This document shows, one piece after another, positions 1 through 8,574 of a stretch of DNA of 64,000 nucleotides; the first letter of the stretch is position 1, and each line of letters begins with the position of its first letter. This DNA comes from Vibrio nitrifigilis (GTDB lineage Bacteria > Pseudomonadota > Gammaproteobacteria > Enterobacterales > Vibrionaceae). A program made the translations under genes and the position numbers. Under the pieces are notes generated by a model that was not told the DNA's origin, ran no database searches, and saw only the letters and a list, made by a program, of their open reading frames with translations. Where the stretch lies: positions 124,001 through 188,000 of the forward strand of contig NZ_JADPMR010000001.1 of NCBI RefSeq assembly GCF_015686695.1, read 5' to 3'.

Positions 1-3000
1 CACCTCACTCAACTCGGCACTCAATCTTCACTCAATTCAGAAGATAAATCGATTGATGGCTTTGGTGTTAACCAACAAGGCAAGATTGCGTTGCTATTTA
101 AAGGTGGCGATGACAAACCCGTAACCATCGAGTTTCACTCATCAATCGATGATAAAAATGCCCAATCACCCAAGCTACATTTTGAACCGGCGTTAAAAAC
201 TGAGCAGACAAAAGATGAATCACCAGATATCCAATCTTTGGGAATAGACGATCATCATGTCTATGCCATCGATAAAGAAAATCGCCTTTTAAAAGCGGAT
301 TTACCCCAACAAGGTCAAAATGAGCTCACTTTCCATGAAATGAAACCGTCTGAACTGAAAACGCATTTAGGTGATGACATTCAGCTACAAGGATTTTTAC
401 CCGATGACAATGGTAAGGTCGCGTTATTAGTCAAAGATCATTCAGGTCAAGAACATGCGTGCCCGATGATGAACCATCGTGAAGCGTTTACCCCTGGGTG
501 GAACCTTTCGGATGTATTACACATTGATAATACACAAGGTTTAAAAAGCGTTGACCAGCAAACACTGGATGTTGAAGATTTTGGTCGTCAAGGGAAAATG
601 GCCTTACACGACAACAAACTGTTCGCGAAAGATCCGCAAACACAAACATGGCGCGAACAAGCCGACAACATTGATTCATTGCAACGTGGTCAAGATGGTC
701 AAGCTTACGCCTTACAAAAAGGACAGTTAAAAAAAGTCACGGTCAACGAAAAATCTGGTGCCATTCGCTTTGGTAAAGACAACCTATTTTCTCTGCACCA
801 CACGAAAGGCGATTTAAGCTTAGATGATGGTCCGAAAGCGATGCCGGAAGGAAAAATCAAAGCGGCAGCGGTCATCAACAGTAACCAACATGTAGCACTG
901 ACAGATAAAGGCGAGTTAGTACACACGCACTTACGCTCGGGCACTAGTCAGCCCATCAACCCAGCCCACCCTGTCACACAAAAAGGGTTAACGGGTGAAG
1001 TCAAACAGCTGACTATCGATAAAAATGCCAACCTTTATGCGCTTAACGATGAAGGCAAAGTGTTTAAGCTCAGTAAAAAAGATTGGCAAGGTGTGTTAAC
1101 TCCGCAGGAGAATCATACGTGGAAGCCTGTTGATGTGCCTCAAAGTGATGGCAAGATTCAACAACTATCACTGAACGCCAAACGTAAAGTCACTCTAACC
1201 ACCGATAATCACCAAACGTTAGAGCTGGGCAAAGCTGATTGGCAATCAACCCACACAGAAGATCCAACCACCAATGTCAGTAAGCGTGATAATCTCTTTT
1301 CACGTTTGTCACACGCAACCAAAGGAACAAAAGTCACCAAGCATGGGGCACAAGTTAACGTCACAGCACAGATGGGGGGAATGTCTGGCGCGGAAGGCGG
1401 AAAAATAAATAGTAAATGGACATCTCGCCTTAAAGCTCACGTATTTCAGCCTACGATGGATGTACCACGCCCACTGCAAACCTTTGCAGATTCAACTCAA
1501 CATAATTGGAAAGGTCGTAACGGCCTCGATGGATTATATAAACAGCAACATGCGCTTTATGAAGAACTCGATCTAACCAGCAAAAAAATCCAAGCGGGCG
1601 ATGTGCCTGAACGTCCACCGCTCGATCTTAAAACCCGTTTAGAGAAGTTGGATTTGGGCGATGAAGCCAAAGGGCTGAAAGCGGCGATCGAAAACTTGCG
1701 ACACCATGCAGAGAGCAGTGCTGAACATCAATTGATGACGCTTGGACAACATCAAGGCATCATTGATGACGAAGGCGCAATGAAGTTTGATTACAAACCA
1801 TCGAAAACAAAAGCATTTACCCAATCGTTCAATATCAACCGTAGTGGTCATAGCCTAACGGATGAACTTCTTCCTTTATGGAAACACACTCCAGCGTCGA
1901 AAGAGTCTGTTCCTGGCGATATTCTTACCTCATTTTCAGCATTAAAACTGAATATGAGCCATGAGAAAACGGAGATACCACTCGGCCGTCGACGCGATTC
2001 TAACGATCAGATGTCACTGGTGAAAGCCCGTTTGGTGCTCGATTCTTTAACCCTGCAAAAACTCGACGGATTAGTCGAAAAAGCCGAGCTGTTATCGGGC
2101 AGTAAACCGTCGACAGAGCAGTTAGCTAAATTGGAAAAAGATTTCCTTGCCATCTCAGATAAAGGCTATGAGCAATCACCAGTCAAACAAGCATCCGACA
2201 AAGGCATGCAAAGCAGTAAGCAAGCTGAAGAAAACTACGACGTCACTAAGTATTTTACCCGGGCGATGAAAGATGAAAATCATGGGGTTAATTTAATAAC
2301 ACGAACGTCACTTGAATCAAAAAACCAAACTGAGCTCAATCAAGATCTTAAGTCATTACTGCATAGCCTTAAGCCAAGTGATGATGTGAATGTGAGCCGC
2401 GGATACAGTGTCGACGCCTCCGTCACATTTGTCCCGACCGCGTTACAAGGCCAAGCGGTCAATATGTTCCCTACTGCTGGCGTCAGTGAAAAACGTAACT
2501 ATTCGATCGATTTTAACGGTCAAGAAGATGGCGTTCAGGTGACACTCTCAGGAAACTTAGGCCCAGCAGCATCGGCCAACTTCGGGATCAGCAAAAACAC
2601 GCTGCCTTATATTTTGAATCAGCCAGGAAATGACTTCAAAACGAGCCTTAATAACGGCCAACAATCCTTTAAACCAGACGTGATGGTCGGCGCAGGGATT
2701 ACTGCGAATGCCAGTCACGCAAAAGACAATGAAATCACATTTACCCTTAAAGGAAACGATATCGATGAATTTGTCGATGGCCTCACCAATGGCACACTCA
2801 AGGCCAATGACTTAATTGCTAAAGGCCAAGAGCACGCATCCATTCATGGCACGAAAACCAGCTTTACTTTAGATATGGCGGTTAACATTGGTGCTCGCGC
2901 CCGTTTGGACCTGAAAAAAACCGACGATAACACCACATATTTGCGTGCAGGTGTTGGTTTAAGTGCAGGACTAAACTTGGCAACGGCCACCAAAGATCAC

Positions 3001-4038
3001 CTGCAAACTCAGGGCATCGATAATGGTAAAACAGCGGTCACCTCTAAAAATGGCTTACTCAATACGGCCACGGCTGGGGCAAGTGCTGATGTCACCCTAG
3101 GCAATAACCAATCATTTGAAGCAGGGCTATTACCTATGCCGGGCAAAATGGCCGTCAGTGCCTCAGCCGCCATTGATAATGCCGTGCGTGTCAAAGGTGA
3201 AATGCGTACTAAGCAAGCTGAGCCAGTCACCGATGAAGCCATCACCAAATTAGGTGAAACACTCACCGGTGCTTTCCCAGATAAATCAACCGCTCATGCG
3301 ATTAAAGAAATCGAAAAACTTCCGACAGCGGATAAAAAACTAGAGGCGATCAATAAACTGTTTGCTGGCGATTCACCACGCATCGCACTTAATGATACTC
3401 AGCATTCAGCCCTTAATGATCTGCACAAAACCAACATCCAACATGATGCCGCTAAAATTAACGGTTCAATGTTGGGCGACTGTAAAATGGCCGTCACTAA
3501 CTACAACCCACAGCAAATGGATAAACTGGGTGCGATTGACTTCCTCGCATCACTTATCGCCCCATCACATAAACGTGCGTTAACTGAGAAAATCACTCAT
3601 ATGATGCAGCAAGACCCTGATTTTGCCTCGATAGTAAATAAAGCACGTTCACATCCTAACACGCACACTATGGTGACATTAGAGCTCAAAGATGATGTGC
3701 GCCAGAAGTTAGAAAAGAACTTCGCGAAAGGTAAGATCAATATGGATGAGGTGAAAAAGACACTAGAAAATCCAGAAAACCGTCGCATAAAGTCAATTGC
3801 GGTAATGGAGAAAGGCTCTCATAAAGAAGGATTTTCGGCTCCAACGCCACTAATCAGTGGCTCAAGTAGCGCCACTATTTACATGGAACGTGATGCAGGC
3901 AGTATCAACTTCAAATATGGCCGCGACCAAGAAGTGCCTCGTACCTATACCGTGGGAGGGGAAATCACCAACCATCAAACAGATATTACCTCTGCGTTGG
4001 TTGATCTGAAAAAACAAGGAATGGAAGTGAAAGCGTAA
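1..4038 (+). CDS. dspE: DspE/AvrE-family type III effector, 3' part
   Basis: The reading frame is open from base 1, so the gene starts upstream of the window; about 1345 residues are visible of a family usually near 1800. The visible N-terminal third holds beta-propeller-like repeats (blocks such as ALHDNKLF and LYALNDEGKVF). From around base 1500 it follows the AvrE/DspE/WtsE C-terminal part closely, with landmarks QHNWKGR, LGQHQGI, FNINRSGH, IPLGRRRD, HGVNL, TFVPT and a C-terminal INFKYGRDQ block. Family members are injected into plant cells and have been reported to form water- and solute-permeable channels in host membranes. Its expected chaperone DspF lies about 20 kb away at 24151, beyond the secretion genes. 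The start and promoter are not visible. Family membership is near certain; host and activity are inference. Confidence 0.95.
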   Translation, partial: HLTQLGTQSSLNSEDKSIDGFGVNQQGKIALLFKGGDDKPVTIEFHSSIDDKNAQSPKLHFEPALKTEQTKDESPDIQSLGIDDHHVYAIDKENRLLKADLPQQGQNELTFHEMKPSELKTHLGDDIQLQGFLPDDNGKVALLVKDHSGQEHACPMMNHREAFTPGWNLSDVLHIDNTQGLKSVDQQTLDVEDFGRQGKMALHDNKLFAKDPQTQTWREQADNIDSLQRGQDGQAYALQKGQLKKVTVNEKSGAIRFGKDNLFSLHHTKGDLSLDDGPKAMPEGKIKAAAVINSNQHVALTDKGELVHTHLRSGTSQPINPAHPVTQKGLTGEVKQLTIDKNANLYALNDEGKVFKLSKKDWQGVLTPQENHTWKPVDVPQSDGKIQQLSLNAKRKVTLTTDNHQTLELGKADWQSTHTEDPTTNVSKRDNLFSRLSHATKGTKVTKHGAQVNVTAQMGGMSGAEGGKINSKWTSRLKAHVFQPTMDVPRPLQTFADSTQHNWKGRNGLDGLYKQQHALYEELDLTSKKIQAGDVPERPPLDLKTRLEKLDLGDEAKGLKAAIENLRHHAESSAEHQLMTLGQHQGIIDDEGAMKFDYKPSKTKAFTQSFNINRSGHSLTDELLPLWKHTPASKESVPGDILTSFSALKLNMSHEKTEIPLGRRRDSNDQMSLVKARLVLDSLTLQKLDGLVEKAELLSGSKPSTEQLAKLEKDFLAISDKGYEQSPVKQASDKGMQSSKQAEENYDVTKYFTRAMKDENHGVNLITRTSLESKNQTELNQDLKSLLHSLKPSDDVNVSRGYSVDASVTFVPTALQGQAVNMFPTAGVSEKRNYSIDFNGQEDGVQVTLSGNLGPAASANFGISKNTLPYILNQPGNDFKTSLNNGQQSFKPDVMVGAGITANASHAKDNEITFTLKGNDIDEFVDGLTNGTLKANDLIAKGQEHASIHGTKTSFTLDMAVNIGARARLDLKKTDDNTTYLRAGVGLSAGLNLATATKDHLQTQGIDNGKTAVTSKNGLLNTATAGASADVTLGNNQSFEAGLLPMPGKMAVSASAAIDNAVRVKGEMRTKQAEPVTDEAITKLGETLTGAFPDKSTAHAIKEIEKLPTADKKLEAINKLFAGDSPRIALNDTQHSALNDLHKTNIQHDAAKINGSMLGDCKMAVTNYNPQQMDKLGAIDFLASLIAPSHKRALTEKITHMMQQDPDFASIVNKARSHPNTHTMVTLELKDDVRQKLEKNFAKGKINMDEVKKTLENPENRRIKSIAVMEKGSHKEGFSAPTPLISGSSSATIYMERDAGSINFKYGRDQEVPRTYTVGGEITNHQTDITSALVDLKKQGMEVKA

Positions 4039-4040
4039 AC

Positions 4041-4074
4041 GTAACGCGGTGGGTGTGTCTGCTCACCGCGTTAC
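4041..4074 (+). terminator. Hairpin after dspE
   Basis: An 11-bp perfect stem (GTAACGCGGTG with CACCGCGTTAC, 12-nt loop) starts two bases after the dspE stop codon. It lacks a T-run and is probably a 3' stabilising or accessory termination hairpin. Confidence 0.5.
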
Positions 4075-4094
4075 AACCCGTTAAAATAACCATA

Positions 4095-4134
4095 GATATA
4101 AAAAATCACCGCAAAAACGGTGATTTTTTATATC
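4095..4134. terminator. Bidirectional terminator between dspE and hrpE
   Basis: A 17-bp perfect inverted repeat with a 6-nt loop has A-rich and T-rich flanks on both strands. It can terminate rightward dspE and leftward hrpE transcripts, which converge here. Confidence 0.85.
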
Positions 4135-4183
4135 TAGATTGCCAGACAATCAGAAATTCAGCCCATGCGGTGCTTAGAATAAT

Positions 4184-4867
4184 TTAATCCAGTGGTAAAT
4201 GTTCATTCGATATTAGGTCGCTCTCCGATGAATCGGATTCCACATCACTGGTCAACGTATTAAGAATGGCGGTTTCAATCGCTTTCCATGAACAGGTAAA
4301 TTGCCCAGATTCAACAGATAAGCAAATGGCTTCTGGGGCTATATTTGTATCCGTTTCTAATGTCCAAGGCAGTTGCGTGTATTCATCAAGTAAAGTTTGA
4401 ATCGCTGCCTCATCTTGTGGATGACAAGCGATGCTACCACTTGAAACAGGCTTTTGGGTTGCCATGATCCTTTCCACAACGGCACGCATTTTTTCGCTGC
4501 TATCTAACGAGCTAAACCATTGATTTAAGCATGAATGGAGCACCTGACTGGCTGATTGTTCAATCATGGTCCAACGCTGCTCATCACTGTCATGCAAAGC
4601 TTGGAGCAACGAATTGGCTTGTTGCCACGTATCCTGTTCGATCGCTGTCACTTGCTCAGCAGCCTGCTGTTGAGCTTGCTCTTTTGCTTCCTGAATAATA
4701 TTTAGCGCCGTTTGCTGGGCTTGGTCGATAATCGTTTGTGCCTGTTCACGAGCCTCATCTAACATAGAATCTGCTTGATAGAGCAAGCGAAAATCGCGCG
4801 CTTTAAGCTGCGTTGGAATCTGCCGGCCTTGTAGGCATACAAAACTATGCTCTCGTCTAATAAACAT
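4184..4867 (-). CDS. hrpE: T3SS stator protein HrpE (SctL/FliH family)
   Basis: Last gene of the leftward hrpA operon. SctL proteins form the cytoplasmic stator that holds the HrcN ATPase and links it to the sorting platform. After a short N-terminus (MFIRREHSF) comes LKARDF, then a long Ala/Gln/Glu-rich helical segment (residues about 30-110) typical of FliH/SctL, followed by a less regular C-terminal domain. The frame extends upstream, but ATG at 4867 has AGAAAGAG 8 nt before it; ATG at 4873 is the alternative. Longer starts would overlap hrpD heavily. At 227 residues it is of normal family length. The family call rests on composition plus position after hrpD. Confidence 0.85.
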   Translation of the reverse strand: MFIRREHSFVCLQGRQIPTQLKARDFRLLYQADSMLDEAREQAQTIIDQAQQTALNIIQEAKEQAQQQAAEQVTAIEQDTWQQANSLLQALHDSDEQRWTMIEQSASQVLHSCLNQWFSSLDSSEKMRAVVERIMATQKPVSSGSIACHPQDEAAIQTLLDEYTQLPWTLETDTNIAPEAICLSVESGQFTCSWKAIETAILNTLTSDVESDSSESDLISNEHLPLD

Positions 4868-4881
4868 GACCATTACTCTTT

Positions 4882-5454
4882 CTATGCTTGTGGGGAAGAA
4901 TTGATACGCCAAAGAATGCTGTGCCAAAGCGGTTGTATACGTAGCTCTGGCAATTTGGCATCAGCAAGTTGATTCAATTTACCAATCTGGGAATACGGAA
5001 ACCATAACCGAAGACGCAGCCAGATATCCTCAGCAACCCATTGTTTGAGAAGCCAAAGACCAAGGGTATCTTGGTGATTACTCATCATCTCGGCAGGTAA
5101 CCAGACATTGGGACGTAATGCTTTAGCAATATGCCGACACCACTCCGTATCTGATGGAGATAGCCGCTCATTAGCACTACCTCTTAGCGCAATTTCAGAC
5201 GCTAAATAACATGCTCTTTGCCGCTGATGCTCATCAACTTGTAACCAGCTTATTAGCGTGTTATCTGGGCTTGGAGCATAACAAGAGTTAAGGGCTAATT
5301 TAGCTCTTAACCCTTGCGGTGTCATGGCATCAAGACATTGAGACGTCGCAATAAGATCATGATGTTCCGTAAGCTCAGCTAACCAACTGGCATCCATATT
5401 TCGCCAAGGTGTATACCAAAACGTGAGCCAAACAGCATCGCGCTCTATTGTCAT
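4882..5454 (-). CDS. hrpD: T3SS accessory sorting-platform protein HrpD (SctK)
   Basis: A 190-residue soluble protein between hrcJ and hrpE, the invariant hrpD slot in Hrp1 clusters. SctK/HrpD proteins are sorting-platform adaptors connecting the SctD/SctJ rings to SctQ. The sequence is Trp-rich with a C-terminal RLRLWFPYSQIG segment like that of SctK/YscK proteins. Its ATG overlaps the hrcJ stop by 4 nt (positions 5451-5454), indicating translational coupling. Similarity in this family is low, so the call leans on synteny. Confidence 0.8.
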   Translation of the reverse strand: MTIERDAVWLTFWYTPWRNMDASWLAELTEHHDLIATSQCLDAMTPQGLRAKLALNSCYAPSPDNTLISWLQVDEHQRQRACYLASEIALRGSANERLSPSDTEWCRHIAKALRPNVWLPAEMMSNHQDTLGLWLLKQWVAEDIWLRLRLWFPYSQIGKLNQLADAKLPELRIQPLWHSILWRINSSPQA

Positions 5455-6308
5455 AAAGATTCACCTGAAACAGGATCTGAACTTTGAGCGGTATTGGTCA
5501 CTTCACCGCGGTTTTCTGCGTCTGTTTGAGTTTTCTTACGCGAAAACACCCGCTCACGCCACTCAGGTTTTAGGCCGAACACCAAAGCGATAAACAAAAT
5601 GAATACACTGATAATCGAAACACCGGCCATCGTCTTCCAAAAGGCAATTTGGCTTTTCTCGATTAAAAATGGCCCCCAGTTCACCCACTGTTGCTGCTCA
5701 TGGTAGACCGCAGCAGGTACAAAGATAACACTAAGGTCATCAGGGTGATCCGATAAGCCAGGAATACTGGTTCTCACTAAACGTAAAATACGCGGACGGA
5801 TAACATCAGGATCCAAACCTTGGCGATGCTTAATAAACACGGAAGCAGATGCGGGTTGAACAGGTTCACCAGGGGCAACACGTTCAGGTAAAACCACGTG
5901 CACACGGGCAACAACCACACCATCAATTTGAGAAATAGTTGATTCCAGCTCTTGTGATAAGGCGTAAATGTAACGAGCTCGCTCTTCCAGCGGAGATGAA
6001 ATCACCCCCTCCTTTTTGAACACTTCACCTAAATTCGCTCGCGCTTTCTTTGGCAGTCCAGCAGCTTCTAGAATACGCACAGCACGGGCCATATCGCTAG
6101 CATCAACAGATACCGTAACCCCTTCTTTATCCGCTGTTTTATCCGCTTCAATATGATGAAATGCCAATTCAGCAATCACATCATTGGCATCATTTTCAGA
6201 TAATTTTCTATGCAGTTCTACGCTCTGCTGACAGCCACACAGAATTAAAACTAGCAGACACAATAAACCGCGACTATTAAACAACAAACTGTGCATTAGA
6301 GATCGCAT
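5451..6308 (-). CDS. hrcJ: T3SS inner-membrane ring lipoprotein HrcJ (SctJ)
   Basis: YscJ/HrcJ/FliF-family ring protein of the T3SS basal body. A lipoprotein signal ends in LCGC (Cys26). The first ring-building domain follows (VELHRKLSENDANDVIAEL), then the linker and second domain with RARYIYALSQELESTIS and VVARVHVVLPER, and a C-terminal transmembrane segment near residues 225-245 before a short cytoplasmic tail. All are family hallmarks and 285 residues is normal. A second in-frame Met (MHSLL) is a possible start. It overlaps hrpD by 4 nt and lies 13 nt after hrpB. Confidence 0.96.
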   Translation of the reverse strand: MRSLMHSLLFNSRGLLCLLVLILCGCQQSVELHRKLSENDANDVIAELAFHHIEADKTADKEGVTVSVDASDMARAVRILEAAGLPKKARANLGEVFKKEGVISSPLEERARYIYALSQELESTISQIDGVVVARVHVVLPERVAPGEPVQPASASVFIKHRQGLDPDVIRPRILRLVRTSIPGLSDHPDDLSVIFVPAAVYHEQQQWVNWGPFLIEKSQIAFWKTMAGVSIISVFILFIALVFGLKPEWRERVFSRKKTQTDAENRGEVTNTAQSSDPVSGESL

Positions 6309-6321
6309 AACTCTCCTCCAA

Positions 6322-6708
6322 CTACTGCAAACTCGTTACTTTTTCAATGGCTTGCGTACCTTTGCTGATTAACTTGGTCGTAAGTAAACTTTCCAGATAA
6401 AAAGATGACAAAGCACGGTTAGCTTGAATAACATCCTTGGGATCACTCGATCGCGATGCTTTTCTCAGTGCGCGGTTAGCATCATTAGACAGATTCTGCA
6501 GTTCTTTAGATGACCCTGCTAACTGATCGACAATTCTCTCAGCCACGTTAGGATCGGTTGCCGTATTTTGGCTTTTTATCGTGGCACTAAACCAAGAAAT
6601 ATCATCTTGAGTCGGTGATTGAGTAGGGCGAGAAAGTGATAAAGATGATGACTCGGTGTGAGTCGCTGTAACAGCCGAATGATTTGATTTAATAGCTTCA
6701 AATGACAT
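6322..6708 (-). CDS. hrpB: T3SS inner-rod protein HrpB (SctI)
   Basis: A 128-residue protein directly before hrcJ, the hrpB/sctI position in Hrp1 systems. SctI forms the inner rod that anchors the needle or pilus in the basal body. The C-terminal part is helical and ends in FYLESLLTTKLISKGTQAIEK, as in SctI proteins. The frame extends 19 codons further upstream, but ATG at 6708 is preceded by AGGAGAGGAAC, a strong ribosome binding site. No Cys is present. Assignment combines position, size and C-terminal pattern. Confidence 0.85.
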   Translation of the reverse strand: MSFEAIKSNHSAVTATHTESSSLSLSRPTQSPTQDDISWFSATIKSQNTATDPNVAERIVDQLAGSSKELQNLSNDANRALRKASRSSDPKDVIQANRALSSFYLESLLTTKLISKGTQAIEKVTSLQ

Positions 6709-6776
6709 GAGTTCCTCTCCTGGGCTCATGGAAAAAGCAGGTTGGATGCGGCCAAACCTGCCCATCCTATATCGTT

Positions 6777-7793
6777 TTACTGAGACACTTTATACAGTGA
6801 ATCACTAATGATTGAGTTACATAGCATCATGCCATCGGAATCCAATTGTGAATTGCCCATGCTTTTGCCATTCATCAACCCTTTAACGTCTTGCATCGCA
6901 TTTTTAAACTGACCCATTTCTTCACTATTAAAGTCTTTGCGTTTTTCAATACGATTCGCCCACCCCCCTTTCGGTGGCTCGCCATATTTCTCTGGATGTT
7001 GATCCATAAATTTGCCAATCGATTTAGCTAAATCTTTATCTTCTCGACCAAATTTATAACGACCGTGACGTTCTTTGATATCGAGGCCATCAATCGCCGT
7101 TTCCCCAACATGAGCAGCGAAATTGCCTCCCATAGAGAAACCCGATTCACCCACAGTAGTGAGATCTGAGCTTATTTGGGATGTTCCCCCTAGAGACGAA
7201 GAGCCAAAACCAGCTGCACCAAAACCGCTTGATCCCATCCCCATGGAACCAAAACCATTTGATGAGCCAAAACTATTCTGTCCTAGACCACCGCAAGAAT
7301 TGCCAGATACCCCACCAAGGCTAGAGCCCCCACCTAAACTTGAACTTGAAGAGCCACCACTCATAATTTGCGAGTAGCTGCCATCCATAATGCTGTTAAG
7401 CGCATCTTTTAAGCCCTGTTTAAATTGCTTAAATTCATCTGCGTTAAGACCATTATCTTCTTTCAGTTCATTTTTCCAGTGGTCTTTCCCACCAAAAGCC
7501 CCAGTTGGACCTGCGTATTTAGCGCTTTGTTTGTCCATAAAGCTCGCGACCATTTCCATAATTGGATTATCGGTCGTGTCATCGAACGTGGCACCGTTAT
7601 CATTCTTCTTAAATAGTGCTTTAGTCAGAATGTCTGCCATTGTGTCAGCAATACTACTGCTGCTAGAGCCCAAACCACCAAAGCTAGAACTCATACCGCC
7701 ACGGCTTGAGCCCATACCTGATGAGTTCAAACCACCCATTTGTCCAAAACCAGAAGAACTGGTAATAGAAAGGGTAAGCGTTGCATTAATCAT
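6777..7793 (-). CDS. hrpN: Harpin HrpN/HrpZ with duplicated harpin module
   Basis: A Gly/Ser-rich secreted harpin of 338 residues placed between hrpA and hrpB, as hrpZ is in P. syringae. Harpins are T3SS-exported, heat-stable proteins that aid translocation and elicit plant defences. Two related modules are visible: residues about 76-138 (FMDKQSAKY, W-NELKEDNGL, QFKQGLKDAL) resembling HrpZ, and about 254-311 (FMDQHPEKYG, GGWANRIEKR, QFKNAMQDVKGLM) resembling the Erwinia HrpN C-terminus. Gly/Ser/Phe/Leu-rich low-complexity sequence separates them. It has two Cys (SCGG and MLCNS), unusual for harpins. AAGGAGGA before ATG 7793 supports the start. Confidence 0.92.
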   Translation of the reverse strand: MINATLTLSITSSSGFGQMGGLNSSGMGSSRGGMSSSFGGLGSSSSSIADTMADILTKALFKKNDNGATFDDTTDNPIMEMVASFMDKQSAKYAGPTGAFGGKDHWKNELKEDNGLNADEFKQFKQGLKDALNSIMDGSYSQIMSGGSSSSSLGGGSSLGGVSGNSCGGLGQNSFGSSNGFGSMGMGSSGFGAAGFGSSSLGGTSQISSDLTTVGESGFSMGGNFAAHVGETAIDGLDIKERHGRYKFGREDKDLAKSIGKFMDQHPEKYGEPPKGGWANRIEKRKDFNSEEMGQFKNAMQDVKGLMNGKSMGNSQLDSDGMMLCNSIISDSLYKVSQ

Positions 7794-7879
7794 ACATTCC
7801 TCCTTGAGGAGTTACGTTTATTCATAGCTAGCTCAAAATAAATGGCGACACAGTGGCCGCCATAGAGCTAATCCGAAGA

Positions 7880-8101
7880 TTAGTAGTTAATTGCTTTACC
7901 ACTTTGGGTCGCAGCGTTGTTCGCTTTGTTCGCAGAGTCAACGTAACCGTTCATGATGCTGTTCACGGTATCAGTTTGCATTTTTTGAGCTTGAGCTGTC
8001 GCATTCATCATTGTTGTTTGTGCTGATGTTTGATCCAACATTGTTAGTGCTGATTGAGAAGCTGCTAGACCTGCACCACCTAAACCACTTAATAGACTCA
8101 T
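7880..8101 (-). CDS. hrpA: Hrp pilin HrpA
   Basis: A 73-residue protein, first gene of the leftward operon behind a HrpL-type promoter. It has the size and character of Hrp pilins: no Cys or Trp, an N-terminal Gly/Ala/Ser-rich segment (LSGLGGAGLAASQSAL) and a helical, Gln/Asn/Ala-rich C-terminal half. HrpA subunits polymerise into the long extracellular pilus that conducts effectors across plant cell walls. Hrp pilins diverge so fast that position (hrpA before the harpin and hrpB) is the main evidence. Confidence 0.82.
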   Translation of the reverse strand: MSLLSGLGGAGLAASQSALTMLDQTSAQTTMMNATAQAQKMQTDTVNSIMNGYVDSANKANNAATQSGKAINY

Positions 8102-8148
8102 GGTATATTCCTTTTATATCAGACAATTAAAAACTTAATTTTCACTCA

Positions 8149-8165
8149 ACATGCCTCATGCATGT
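8149..8165 (-). other. Hairpin at predicted 5' end of the hrpA mRNA
   Basis: A 6-bp stem ACATGC/GCATGT with a 5-nt loop begins a few bases after the likely transcription start set by the hrp box at 8175-8202. It could protect the abundant pilin mRNA. Confidence 0.4.
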
Positions 8166-8174
8166 CTCGCTTTC

Positions 8175-8202
8175 TAAGTGGTAGGCCATCTCGTTCAGTT
8201 CC
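8175..8202 (-). promoter_or_regulatory. HrpL promoter (hrp box) of the hrpA operon
   Basis: On the minus strand this reads GGAACT, 15 nt, then CCACTTA. It differs from GGAACC-N15-CCAC in one base. It faces hrpA, about 75 nt upstream of its ATG. Confidence 0.85.
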
Positions 8203-8574
8203 ATAACGAATTACATTTTTCCAAGATTTTTTATTCATTGTCTTTTTCATCAACAGGAACTGATTGATTTCATTTGTTACTTATACTCAAGTCACTTGGG
8301 TGAGATATGGAAAGGTAATTGCTCTGCTTTAAAGCGGTTTGTCAGCGTCATCTCCAACATAAATGACCTAACTCTTTTGCTCTGCATTAAGAATATCAGT
8401 GGAGATAGTCCGATAATGCAGAGGATTAATTTTTAATCATCCTTTGCTTGTCTCAGACACTCATTTTAGTGCCACATATTATGTTAGATTCGCATCTTTT
8501 TTAATCACTGTAATTACTAACAAATTAGTTATTATATGAATTTTTTATCAGTTCACAGATAAGTTTTAGGTATT
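8203..8574. other. Divergent intergenic region hrpA-hrpX
   Basis: No gene seen. It must hold the hrpXY promoter, but no hrp box faces right and no convincing sigma-54 or sigma-70 match stands out. The last 100 nt before hrpX are AT-rich. Confidence 0.5.

Noticed and set aside
502..524. GGAACC inside dspE as a possible hrp box
   Set aside because: No CCAC lies 15-16 nt downstream and it is within a conserved coding region. Other GGAACC words near 8606, 30316, 42292, 47563 and 62421 fail the same test.
7390..7827. 145-codon open frame on the plus strand opposite hrpN
   Set aside because: It is the antisense of Gly/Ser-rich harpin codons; Pro/Leu-rich, no ribosome site and no plausible family.
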